DNA of 64,000 nt from Argentina anserina (taxonomy: Eukaryota > Streptophyta > Magnoliopsida > Rosales > Rosaceae): assembly GCF_933775445.1 (NCBI RefSeq), contig NC_065877.1:29388001-29452000 (forward strand). Reading direction: 5' to 3'. The position numbers and the translations under genes are program-made. Numbering within the stretch: the stretch's first letter is position 1; every line of letters starts with the position of its first letter. Below the pieces are notes generated by a model that saw nothing but the letters and a program-made list of their open reading frames with translations, did no database searches and had not been told where the DNA came from. This document shows, in pieces, positions 12,098 through 22,491 of this stretch.

Positions 12098-12848
12098 CTC
12101 TTTCTGAGCAGCTTTCCTAATATTCTCATTCGCTTTCAAATTCACATTCCTCATACTCAACCTCAAACTGCTCATAAACACCACAAAAAATTTGATCAAT
12201 TTCCAAATATTAAATATACACACTAGCTTTTTAGGGTTTTGATAATTCAATCAACAACGAAACCAAAGCTCCAATAAATGTGGGATCGATTTTTCCAGGA
12301 CTCGAGCAAGGCCTTGGTGGACTGGAATTTATCGTCGTTGGGCAACTGAGGAGCAAAGAGATCGAGCATGAAGTCATGAACCGGAGAGAAGTGAGCAACG
12401 ACAGGCCGTCTTGTGCGAGCCCCTTCAATCTGGGCAGCGACTCCTTCTTCGCCGTCGCCTCGATGCCGTAGTTTTCGATGGCCTTGATCAAATATAAGAC
12501 ATTGTTGTAGGTTTCGTTCCATTCCTTCTTCACCTTCTCCACCTCCTCCTCCACCTCGTCCATTTTCCTTCAGGCGATCGCTGCTGTGTTTACATGCAGA
12601 TTACAGTAACTGTTCTCCTCTGGGCCGGGCCTGTGCTCATGGTTTAATGGGCTTGAGGTAGCTTTTAGCCTACATTCAATGAAAAGCACTTCGATGAAAA
12701 TTGAAAATTGTCTTCTTCTTTTTTGTTCAATTTTCACCTCTTTGACCAAGGACCAACCATAAGAGTGGCGTAAGACCAACAAGGGATTGCATAATTAATT
12801 CAAGACGACAGAAATATTTGCAGATCAGCACCTCCAGATTCAAAACAG

Positions 12849-13425
12849 TCAGCCTAGAATTGTTGCATTGTCATAAAGATCATACATCTGCACATCCATT
12901 TTTCCTCGGTATACATTTACCAATTGAGGTACATGGTCGAGAAATCTGTTGACAAACCCATTCAAGAAAATCTTCTCTGGAGACAGACAAACAGAAGCCA
13001 TACTCAACTTCTTCTCTTCTATCAATCCTTTCAACAACAACACTCTAGCAACCGAACACCTAGGGATGATTCTCTTCTCCAAGCTGTACATCAGAACATA
13101 TGGACACTGTGCAATTTTTCTGGATTCCCATCCCATCTTGTTCACTAAGATATCCATAATTCCCATTATTTTCTTCTCCGAAACAACCATACAATTTGGG
13201 CACATTTTGAACGCAGAACGAGTATCACTCTCAGACCAACCCCACCTCTTATAAGCCTCTTCCTTGGCTCTCCGTGTAGTTTTTCTCCCGGATAATGCGA
13301 CCATGGCTTGCACAAAGTTGCTCTTCCCCGGGCCAAATCACATTTCTTCTACTTGGCTAACAATTTGAGTGAAGAGTTCATGCCTTCTTAAAATTGAAAA
13401 TGTCGAGTCTTGAAGTAATAACATG
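12849..13425 (-). pseudogene. mTERF-family pseudogene fragment
   Basis: The minus strand reads as the C-terminal half of a plant mTERF protein, a helical-repeat organelle nucleic-acid-binding family. Blocks include EEAYKRWGWSESD, FKMCPNCMVVSEKK, MDILVNKMGWE, CPYVLMYSLEKRIIPRC and a C-terminal end at 12849. Upstream, the same frame continues from about 13425 through SILRRHELFTQIVSQVEEM, but is cut by TGA at 13338-13340 where the family usually has Gly. About 190 codons remain of a family that is normally near 350-400 residues, and no N-terminus is seen. mTERF genes form large tandem clusters in many rosids, so intact relatives may lie nearby outside this window. Translation from the ATG at 13313 is formally possible but would give only 154 residues. 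Confidence 0.8.
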
Positions 13426-13881
13426 AGTTCTTAGAATGGTAGATATTGTACAAGATAGGAAAAACTTGCATGTTGAGTTACTCTGTTTTTTCTTTTTCTT
13501 TACTCATTTTCTAAGGGATGAAGTAAGTAAAAAGGAAATGATTCCACTTGTTGCCATCCAAATTCAGAGAAGTCGTACAGTTATAGTAATGTGAAATCAC
13601 TGAAATGTATCAAGTTCAAAACTCAAAAGAAAACCTTGGTTTTTTTCCTTGAACAAAAGAACTCAATCACTCCCATTTTCAAGTTTACAGTTACGAAATG
13701 ATGAGGCACTTGGCTGCAGCATTAAGCTCCTTAACCAAAATCCCGCCCCCTTTAACTTCCAAAGGGCCCATCCCCCATAACCATTCTCTGCAATCTCGCG
13801 TTAAAATTTCCCTCCCTCACCGTTTCAATTTCAAAAATTGAACGACGCAAACAAAGTGAATCCCACAAGTCACAAATACTT
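13426..13881. other. Intergenic stretch upstream of the acidic-protein gene
   Basis: No gene is recognised. The right end probably holds the promoter of the plus-strand gene whose 5' UTR exon appears to run from about 13880 to 14110. Confidence 0.4.
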
Positions 13882-14393
13882 GTGTGTAGCACAGACTTGA
13901 ATTTCGAAACCGAAAACCACCTTCTTTACTCCATCCACCATTCTTCTTCTTCTTCTTCATTGTTATTTAAGATCATAATTCACACCAACCAGTCAGACAG
14001 TAATGCCTTCACGTCCGAAGAAAAAACCATCCAAGAAGAAACTGAAGCATTCCACAGCACAACCCATCATCCACCAATCTAAACCACCTACCCGTCAAAT
14101 CCAAGCCCCAGGTAATTACGTATTTCTCTTCTCTAATTAGTTGTCATTCGCTTAGTTGGCAAATAGGGTTCACATCGTTTGGCTTATTTGCGATCCATCT
14201 GTCTTAAAGTTTTCTTTTCTTTTCTTCTTCAGAAAGTTTTGTGGAAACTAATTCAGTAGTGAAGTTTTGTTGTGTGAAAGAGTTAAGTGGTCGTGAGACT
14301 GCTTCTGTGGCTTGTCTAGTCCATTCTTGCCCTCCTTACTTAGTGATTAAGGAGGAAGAACAGAGGCGGAAACTTTCAGCAGTTCATCACCAA

Positions 14394-15316
14394 ATGGCGG
14401 ATTCATCCAACGGAAAGTTGGAGGAGACTCCGGAAGTTCAAGAGGGGGAGGTGGTTGAATCTGTAAGGGATATAGCTATTGATGACTATTCGCTAGAGCA
14501 TGCGAAAAAGGCGCATGAAGAGCCGGCTGAAGCTGCTGAGGAGACTCCTGCAGTAGTGGAATCCGGTGAAGTGGTGGAAGAGAAAGAAGAAGATGTTGTT
14601 CAGGTTTCGGTTGTTGAGACAGAAACTTCTCTTGTTGATGATGATGTTGTTGAACCAGAAGTAGAGGAAGGAAAAGAGGAGGAGAAGCAGTATGTGCCGT
14701 CTGTGGAAGAGACTGATGAACCTTCTCCAGTTGTGGAAGATATTGTGTCAGAGGAGATTGAGGAGAAGACATTGATAGATTTGGTCTCTAATGGGGTTGA
14801 GGAATCAACATTACCGTCTTTAAGTGAGGACATAACCAATGTGGTGTCGAAAGGAGTTGACGAAACTGAAGTGCCTTGTTCAGAGGAGAAGGATGATGAG
14901 GTTGTTTTAGCTGTTGCAGATGTCGTTTCAAAGGGAATTGAAGAAGTGCAATTGCCAGTTGTTGAAGAGATTAGTACTGGGGAGTCATCAGGTCCTGATT
15001 ACAAGGTAACTGGTGAAAATGTTGATGAGGATTTCTTGAAACCGTCGCCTGAGGTTCTGGCTCCACCTCCAGTTGAATCAACTGATGCTGGAGAAGGGTA
15101 TGCCGATCGGGACATATCTGAAACTGCAGAAAAACCGGTAAGTTTCATTTAAAAAGAACACTTTGTTCTTTGTATTCTATTATCATTCCAAAATTGATCA
15201 CAAAGTCTTTGTTCTGGTTTCAGTCTATTGTATCTGTGACTAGAGCTCCCCTGCAACCTACTTCATGGAGGAGTTGCTGTGGACTTTTCGAGGCTCTGCG
15301 CCGATCTGATAGATGA
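14394..15316 (+). CDS. Acidic Glu/Val-rich protein with C-terminal SCCGLFE motif
   Basis: Coding exons 14394-15137 and 15224-15316 join in phase 0 to 278 residues. Most of the protein is low-complexity and very rich in Glu, Asp and Val, with three imperfect copies of a VSKGxEExxLP-like unit (for example VVSKGIEEVQLP). The short last exon encodes PTSWRSCCGLFEALRRSDR. A Trp-Arg-Ser-Cys-Cys tail of this kind recurs in plant acidic proteins of unknown role; that is from memory and unverified. A 5' UTR intron is likely (donor after 14110, acceptor before about 14233). Another intron may follow the stop (donor near 15322, acceptor near 16048). ATG 14394 (MADSSNGK) was chosen; an in-frame ATG at 14241 would add 51 residues that look like leader sequence. 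Confidence 0.8.
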
Positions 15317-17719
15317 TTCAAGGTAATCACCAAGATATTAATACATCTTCCTTCGAAATTTAACTCATTAAGAACTTATAGCTGTGCTTAATTACTTCAC
15401 AAAATTAAGATTTGTGATATAAACTGTGCCTGTTTATTTTGGTTCCAGTTATCATTACTTGGTTTGTTAAGGAAACATGAACTGTTTAGGTTACAGTCTG
15501 ATATCAATGGCATTATACTAGTAAACTTTTAATGCCACGGACTTGCAGATGAAAGGTCCCTATACTGATATTAAAGGCACATTCAATGTGATCTCATAGG
15601 AAGTTATATGTTCCCTTCAACACGAAAACGAAACTGAGGAACTATTAGAACTCAGGTAGCTCGTAACAAAACACCGCCTCCTAAACTGGAATCTACCTTC
15701 CAATAAGCCTTTACCATTCTATCAAGATCAACTTTAAGGATTGCCCCATTTTCGCTTTTGGTCGACTAATCGACATCATCGACTTTTTCTTAATTCTGGG
15801 TGAACTGACCAAATCTAAGTCGGCAGCGTGCTGTAACGTGCTGTCATAAGTCATAACATACTTTCTGGTTCTATATTGGAATAATGCTCAACATGGCTTC
15901 AAAGTCTTAACAGTTACTCCAGCATCATATATATCAATGGGTCCATATAACTCACTGTCACACCATCATACAGATCATCATGCACAGTGATAACCAGCCT
16001 GTTTCTGCAGAACTCTGACCTAACATTGCTTTTATTCTAATGTTGCAGCGATGAAAGGAACCGAAACATGGATGATGAAGCTCACAGAGCGCTAAGATGA
16101 TATAGGGAGTTGAAGATTCGGAGTGATGCATATTTGGTTTGGCGTGTGGAGTGAAACTACTAATTTACTTACCAGTAGGCTTTTTCTACTATCCTGCATA
16201 TTACCCGAGAAATATTCCTTCTCACAAGTTTTCTGTACTACTTTGATGCCTGATGTGCTCAAGAGGCTTTTTCTTCTGTATTTGTGTTAGACCGTTAAAA
16301 CTTCCTATGATTGTTGGTACATATTGTACCGGATAGCTTATTAGCAAATGTATACGAGGTCATTTTGGATGAGTTTCGATATTTGTTCTTAGACACTTAA
16401 TACATTTGTTGTTCAGATACTAATGAAGTTTCAACCTAGACTTGCAAGGCTGTACCATACACCCAAGCACGGATTGACAAAATTGCTTTCCTCTGCTTGA
16501 AATATCTGAAGCATTAGTAAAACTTCACCAAAACTTTTACTAGATTTCAACCCTTCACAAAAAATCATATACCCAGTTTTAGAATAACTTTACTAAAGTC
16601 CAACATGCTTATGGCACATATACAATGCCTTCAGTGGCTGAAGAAAAAGTGATAGAAGCAGCATTAGAATAACTACTTTATTTCTTTTAGAAGAGCATTA
16701 GAATAACTATATACTGGTGTAGACTGTTTCATTATCGGAGTAGAGGAATAAAAAATTGGATTGATGACAAAAAGTCTACCAAATTTGATGGAATATTTAC
16801 ATGAAATATTAAAATTCTAATACACCACTACTCACAAGACTAATATACAGTAATACCAAGACATGTAATTAACATGATGCAGAAAGAATTAAAATCAACA
16901 GCAGATGCAACTCGATAAGGAATTAAAATCATCACCTTATTGATGGGATTATTAAAGCATTAAAAAAATCAGATACTTGAGTAAGTTCACTATAACACAA
17001 CTAAAGAGTGTTCAACAGAAATGTGCAAACAGGAAACAGGTTTCCATAAATGGTTTCCATGTGCAGAACTGCAGCATGTACTAAGGTGTAAATGTGTAAC
17101 TAATCCTTGGAGATATAGTCTTCTAAGTATTCCATTATCAGCATTACACCTTATGAGGGATGAATCCCCAATACAACATTCAGATATCCCAAGCACAACA
17201 TTACATGGGTAAAGGAAGAGGGCGCTCCATTACAAACAAAAGTAAGCAAAGCTTGTAAATACTGATGTATTACAGCCTGTTCTTTCTGATTACTGAACAA
17301 GTGCTACTAAAACCCAACCAAAGGGCCTTATATACCAAACTTCACGATCTAACCAACTTCAACTGATGATATACAATCCACAAATGTCATTCAACAAAGT
17401 TAAAGTAATGCATTAGAGGTCAAGCAATTCAACGTGAATTGGAGTATACAGTCATGGAAAATACTGCAGAGATGACAAACACTATAATCCTCCAAAAATA
17501 TATATTTATGTAATTTGTCCACAACCATAGCAAGTCAACCAAACAAGATAGGATCACAAATTAGAGCTAACAAGACATCAATAGGCTAGTTAAAAAAGCA
17601 AAGCCAACCAAAAAGCCTTTAGTACTTGACAAAATTGTAATTTGCTCTCAAGCAAAAAGCCCTAACCTCGAGCTTTCTCCCTGCTTGTCAGTTTTTCTCA
17701 TTTGCTGCATAGTATTCAA
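15317..17719. other. Untranslated and intergenic DNA between convergent genes
   Basis: The left part probably contains a 3' UTR intron and terminal UTR exon of the acidic-protein gene (exon from about 16049, then UTR to roughly 16380). The right part should contain the 3' UTR of the minus-strand PMD-like gene. No further gene is recognised. Confidence 0.5.
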
Positions 17720-18697
17720 TCACCTCCGTCTTCCATACAACACAAAGACGACAGCCGCCACAGCAACAATGGCTCCAGCAGACCCTGCAACCACAGGCAA
17801 GCTCAATCCCTTCGATCCTGTATCATTTCCGCCTTCCAGAATCTCCTTCATTTCATTCACAGTCCCATTAATGTTCCCAACAGTCTTCTCCTTAAATTCA
17901 TTGATAACCCTTCCAGCCTCCACCACATCCTTCTGAAGTTGTCCCATCTTCAACTCCATAGCCTTAGACTTATCCTCCGATTCCCTCAACGCTAGCTCAA
18001 CATTACTCTTCTCCTTCATCCACTTTTGCAACTCAATGCCGTTCTTCCCAATCACCGATTCCAACTCCTCAATCTTCCTCTTGAACAGAATGACTTCACC
18101 CTCTTTAGACTCAAGCCTCTCTCTCATTTCCTCCTCCACCCTAACCCTCTTGCTCCTCTCCTCAATTTCCTTCACTTCCAGAACCCCAATATTTCTCTCC
18201 AATTCCCTAACCCTCTTCTCGCTCTCCGTCTTCTTCTTCTTCAGAGCCTCAATCTCCTTCTCCAAGCCATCAATCCTCTCCCCCTTCTCCACCACCACTC
18301 GCTTCATCTCCGCAAGCTCGGTATTCGCCTCCTCGGCCTCCGCCATAGCAGTGATCAAATCCTGCTGCAGCCTCGACACCTCAGTCTCAAGCTCCATGGC
18401 TCGATTCGCAACGCTCTCCAGCACATTCTTGCCCTCATTGTTCCTCTCCACCTCCAGCTCCACCTCCCTGAGCTTCTGCTTCAACGCGCTCTCGCCGCTC
18501 TTCAAAGCCTCAACCTCCTTAGTCAGCAAGCCAATCTTCTCCTTCGTCTCTCTATTCTCTCGCTCCAGCTCCCCCTTCTCCCACTCCAACGACGACACCT
18601 TCCGGCTCAGCGACGCCGTCTGAGTAGCATCATAGAAATCATCGCCGCCGTCCTCGACGTCACCACCGGCGATCTTCACCGTCTTCTCCTCAGCCAT
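17720..18697 (-). CDS. Peroxisomal and mitochondrial division factor (PMD1/PMD2)-like protein
   Basis: An intronless coding region of 325 residues beginning MAEEKTVKIAGGD. Residues from about 30 to 285 are continuous heptad-type coiled coil rich in Glu, Lys and Leu. A single membrane segment near the C-terminus (LPVVAGSAGAIVAVAAVVFV) is followed by LYGRRR, the layout of a tail-anchored protein facing the cytosol. Arabidopsis PMD1 and PMD2 have this size and layout. They act in organelle proliferation and morphology at peroxisomes and mitochondria. An in-frame ATG at 18760 would add a hydrophobic 21-residue leader that the family lacks, so 18697 is preferred. The strongly biased plus-strand ORFs here are antisense shadows. 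Confidence 0.85.
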   Translation of the reverse strand: MAEEKTVKIAGGDVEDGGDDFYDATQTASLSRKVSSLEWEKGELERENRETKEKIGLLTKEVEALKSGESALKQKLREVELEVERNNEGKNVLESVANRAMELETEVSRLQQDLITAMAEAEEANTELAEMKRVVVEKGERIDGLEKEIEALKKKKTESEKRVRELERNIGVLEVKEIEERSKRVRVEEEMRERLESKEGEVILFKRKIEELESVIGKNGIELQKWMKEKSNVELALRESEDKSKAMELKMGQLQKDVVEAGRVINEFKEKTVGNINGTVNEMKEILEGGNDTGSKGLSLPVVAGSAGAIVAVAAVVFVLYGRRR

Positions 18698-19126
18698 TTC
18701 TAACCCTAAGAACGCACCGCAGAAACACAAAAACCTAATCAAAATCCAAAACCTAACCAAAATTCAAAAGCCAAAACGAAAATCCTAACTCAATCGCTAA
18801 GCAAACCTCAACTAAAACCAAAATTTCCTCCATAAATACAGTACCACGAATGCATATGAAGCGGAGAAGAGTAATTGAAATCGAACCTGAGAGTAATTAG
18901 AAACCGGAAACCGGCGATCGGCGATCGGAATTCGCAGTGAAATATCGATTATGCGGAATGAGAACGCTGGTGGTGAAGAACACTAGGGTTCCTGATTCCG
19001 ACGCACTCCAATTATCCTCCCTCTTTTCTTTTTCTACGATTTTAAGTTTTTAACGGACGGTTAAGACGTGAGGGTTTTGGTTGTGCGCAGCACGTGCTAA
19101 AGGTGTGGGGCCGCGCAGCTTACACT

Positions 19127-19553
19127 TTTTGTGTGGGAAAAAACTTGCGTACAAACTAGTATGTACACGTGCGTCCAAACTCTTGTTTATTTGCACACTT
19201 TGCGAATATAAATACATGATTTTAACCGTTCAAAGGTTTAGTTTATTACTAAAGATCATTTATGTAAAAGATCAACATAAACAAAAATCGTCTTCATAGT
19301 CGATTGCATCAAACAAATGAACGGTTATGGTGAAAGTTAGTAGTCTCATGATCAACCGTCAATTTGTTTGATGCAATCGACTATGAAGACGATTTTTGTT
19401 TATGTTGATATTTTACATAAATGATCTTTAGTAATAAACTAAATTTTTGAACGGTTAAAATCATATATTTATATTCGCAAAGTGTGCAAATAAACGAGAG
19501 TTTGAACGCACGCGTACATACTAGTTTGTACGCAAGTTTTTCCCTTTTGTGTG
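19127..19553. mobile_element. Palindromic Mutator-type MITE
   Basis: The element spans 19136-19544 (409 bp). Two arms of about 190 bp are near-perfect inverted repeats around a loop of roughly 25 bp (about 19328-19352). It is flanked by a perfect 9-bp duplication TTTTGTGTG (19127-19135 and 19545-19553), typical of Mutator-like elements. Terminal sequence is GGAAAAAACTTGCG against GGGAAAAACTTGCG. Transcription across it would give a very long hairpin. It lies about 430 bp upstream of the PMD-like start codon. Confidence 0.9.
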
Positions 19554-21052
19554 ATTATTTCTGATATTTGTGGACAGTATCGTAATTTGATACGGTTTCC
19601 TCTAGTATATCGTAATTTCATACTCGAGAGGTGTGATCGTCCTCTCTTCGAAATTTCGAATTGCACAATTTATCAGCTTGATTAACATATAAATTAATTT
19701 TGCTTCTTAATTACGGATGAGGGTTTCCTAAAGTGAAAAGGAGAGCAACACCGAGAAGAAGGAGATCGTGCTAATGAAACAAACGGTTTCTTCATCCCAA
19801 GAGCACAGGAGTTGAAGAACAGATTACCTCTGCTATGTGTATATATCAAAAGCAATACTTGGAGCTGATAGTAGAGAGTGGCGAACGTCTTGCATTCTTG
19901 CATAAGATGCGAAAGCTTATTCCATCTACAGTTCTATACGTAGATGTGTTGTCCTATCCTCCTCTATTTGATTTATAATCGTTATATGCTGATGTTGTTT
20001 CTCTATCCTTCTTCTAATTAAGGCTCTGCCCTTTTCTCTATAGGTGAAATGTCATCTCCTCGTGTTTGTCTTAAATTTTATCTTGTTTTGTCGAGGTTTG
20101 AATAGGCAATATATCATCATGACGCATAAGGATGTATATTTCATCGTTTTATGATTGAATTTTCTACCTTACAGAAATGATTGGCTGCTTGGAAATGTTA
20201 AAAAACTAGTTGATAAGAAAACTTCTGCTTTAATTTTAAGTGTAGAGCAAACTACTGGCCAGCTCCCAAGAGCCACATAACGACATCCCTTACCTCAAGC
20301 ACTACATATGAAGACGAGCAGATGCTTCAGCAGAGCAACCTTTAACAAGAGTACAATTATTAGTATCATTGTGTAAAGTTGATGGGATTTTGTATTGGAA
20401 TAGGCTAGGGTTCGGAAACAGTATATAAGTTCCACTAATACTTGAGCTTAAATGATCTGTCAAATCGATCGCATTGATTTACTGAATATACCAAAATGAT
20501 AAGTGAAGGAAGTACTAGACGTGAAAGCAATGAGACAGGGAGTTTCCCTTCTCCATCCATAAGCAAGGGTTCAATATTACATTCAACAACTTACAACTAA
20601 GGGCGCGCGCACAGCTTCAACATTTTCCCTGTATATTCGGCCAAGTAATATTAGAAGCTAATCAGGAGTAAGGAAGAAGGTTAGGGGTTTCAATTTCATT
20701 GTATTCTCCCAGTTCTATTTTGGTACAAGACTACAAGGACACAAAAACAAGCTGGGGGACTTGTTCCTTGTTTCACTTCTCCCACGTGAGATGGAGTAAA
20801 GAGAGCATCTCTAATATCCATTGGTAGATTTTCTTTTCATTTCAAGATGGGGAATAAGATTGAATTTCACAGCCTATTTTCCAGAGTTTTACGTGCCAAC
20901 ATTTGTCTGGGCTTCTTATCAGTTTACAGTATATAGCCTTAATACCATGAATGTTCCATAAGGACCACCTGCCATGGCAGTGCTGTGCTTTTCTGTTAGA
21001 CAACATCACTTTTCCTTTGTTTCTTCTACAACATCTATCTCTCTCACCACTT

Positions 21053-21105
<53 letters not shown>

Positions 21106-22071
21106 GTGCCCCAAAACCTTACATTGCACTACCCAACTCACTCCTCACTCCTCACTCCTACCCAACTACCCCATAAAAAGTTAGTTTCCACATATCAAGT
21201 GGTGCTAAAGAAATGTCTCCAAATCCTTTCTCATTTGGATCTTGCATTGGACACACCCCCATTGTGTATTTGAAATGTGGATGGGATTTGGATTGGACTA
21301 GATTGCATTAGCTAGTGTTGTCCTTGTGTGTTTGGTATGATATGGTATTAGACTAATCTTCTATCTAATGGCAATAGTCAAATCTAATAAGCAACATGTT
21401 GGATTACATGGTTTGAATTTTATCAAATTTGCCAACACCCAAATGACAAATCCCACTTTCTTACCTTGACTAGATTGAAGGATCACAGAAGGGTGTTCAA
21501 GAGCTAAGTTGGAGTCCTGTTGGGTTTGTGAAATTCACCCCAGAATATGATATGCAATTATGCATCACTAAAATAATAACATGCAACCACATTTGGTGAC
21601 ACCGAAAATGCATGCAACCTAAGTGCCAGATACAAAGGAAGATTATCATTGTATAATCCTTGAGATAATCAACAGATCATTTCTGAGACAGGGGTCCTTT
21701 TCTTGACCTGAACATTTGTAAAGGCACATAATTATGTGATGAATATATGATGCAGCTCATTCATCCAACATCCCAACAGTCTTAAATCCCTACACCATAA
21801 AATCAAAGGGTAGTGATTACATTAATAATTTAATATCTTTAGTACTAGCTAGAGAACCATGATCTTTAATTTCCTATTCATTAGCTCATTACAAATATCA
21901 AAAGAAGAAAAAAAAATTAACATTATGAGAGGAGAAGGAGAAAGAGAAGAAGAACCATTTAACCCCCACTACTTACCCAACAAAGAAAAATTAAAAACTG
22001 AAAGAAGAAGAAAATTGATTCTTTGGTCTCTTTTGAAACCAATCAAGAACCTCCCACCTTCCCCTCATCAG
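19554..22071. other. Intergenic region between the PMD-like and HLH genes
   Basis: No gene is recognised on either strand. It holds a long CT microsatellite (21056-21103) and AT-rich DNA. The last 200 bp or so is probably the 3' UTR of the minus-strand HLH gene. Confidence 0.4.
21056..21103. repeat. CT dinucleotide microsatellite
   Basis: About 23 uninterrupted CT units. Likely polymorphic in length. Confidence 0.97.
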
Positions 22072-22491
22072 TCAAGCTCCAAACTTCTTCTTCTCCTTCT
22101 CCAACCCCTCAAAAAAGCTTGCAAGGGCTTTCATGGCTTTGAGCTGAACCTGCAAGGTCATAATGTACCCAGCAGTCTCTTCAAATAGCTTGTCCACACC
22201 AAGTGACTCACCTCCTGGCACAATCCTCTGCAATGCCTCTATCTTCCTCTCTACCTCCTCCCTATCATCAGCACCAGCTTCCTCCTCAAGGCCACAACTC
22301 TTTACATCTTGAGAAGTAGTGCTGGTCTTCATGCACTCACTCTGTCTTCTTGCTTTGACTCTTCTGCTGTTGCTGCTTGCTTTTGCTGTGTGGGATTCAT
22401 GCACTGCATTGCTGTCCATGTGGGTTTTTCTTTGCTTTCTCTTCAATGCGGGTTTGGGTATCTGGGTCTGGGATTCATTCTCGATCTCCAT
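22072..22491 (-). CDS. Atypical helix-loop-helix regulator, PAR1/PAR2-like
   Basis: A single-exon gene of 139 residues. The C-terminal half is a helix-loop-helix region: REEVERKIEALQRIVPGG, then a loop with ESLGVDKLFEETAGYI, then TLQVQLKAMKALASFFEGL, ending KKKFGA. The DNA-contacting basic region with its Glu-Arg pair is absent. PAR1 and PAR2, induced by shade through phytochrome, are small non-DNA-binding HLH proteins of this kind that sequester growth-promoting bHLH factors in the nucleus. The N-terminus has basic clusters (KPALKRKQRK and SRRVKARR) that could act as nuclear localisation signals. Related atypical HLH groups such as UPBEAT1 are an alternative. Confidence 0.8.
   Translation of the reverse strand: MEIENESQTQIPKPALKRKQRKTHMDSNAVHESHTAKASSNSRRVKARRQSECMKTSTTSQDVKSCGLEEEAGADDREEVERKIEALQRIVPGGESLGVDKLFEETAGYIMTLQVQLKAMKALASFFEGLEKEKKKFGA

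Larger units (their letters stand above)
8148..12563 (-). pseudogene. SEC20: SEC20-like SNARE pseudogene with introns retained
   Basis: Seven minus-strand exon remnants align in order with plant Sec20, a Golgi-to-ER Qb-SNARE: 12264-12563, 12098-12167, 10109-10160, 9903-9978, 9785-9821, 8436-8555 and 8148-8358. Recognisable blocks are SLPRLKGLAQDG, LFAPQLP, NIRKAAQKE, ELLLGGGGES, SAAESITESL, RTRNLLSTMQRQDVIDR and the C-terminal anchor with VLYVVSKRIG. The frame is broken at least three times: an extra ATGACTTC-like 8-bp duplication in exon 1 (12368-12381), a 1-nt shift before RRNLQ in exon 3 (about 10115-10125), and five extra bases in exon 6 after the EESTG block (about 8530-8540). Introns and splice sites persist, so this is a decayed segmental copy, not a processed one. 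Intron 5 contains a hAT-type element and a tandem repeat. Frameshifts from assembly error are possible but three independent ones are unlikely. Confidence 0.85.

Noticed and set aside
12247..12522. Independent 91-codon gene
   Set aside because: Its C-terminal part is the shifted frame of SEC20 exon 1 after an 8-bp duplication, not a separate gene.
14476..14839. Minus-strand ORFs opposite the acidic-protein gene
   Set aside because: Reverse of Glu/Val-rich coding DNA gives Ser/Gln-rich shadows only.
18026..18703. Long plus-strand ORFs (up to 225 codons) opposite the PMD-like gene
   Set aside because: They are antisense shadows of a Glu/Lys/Leu-rich coiled coil and give Leu/Ser-rich low-complexity protein without domains.
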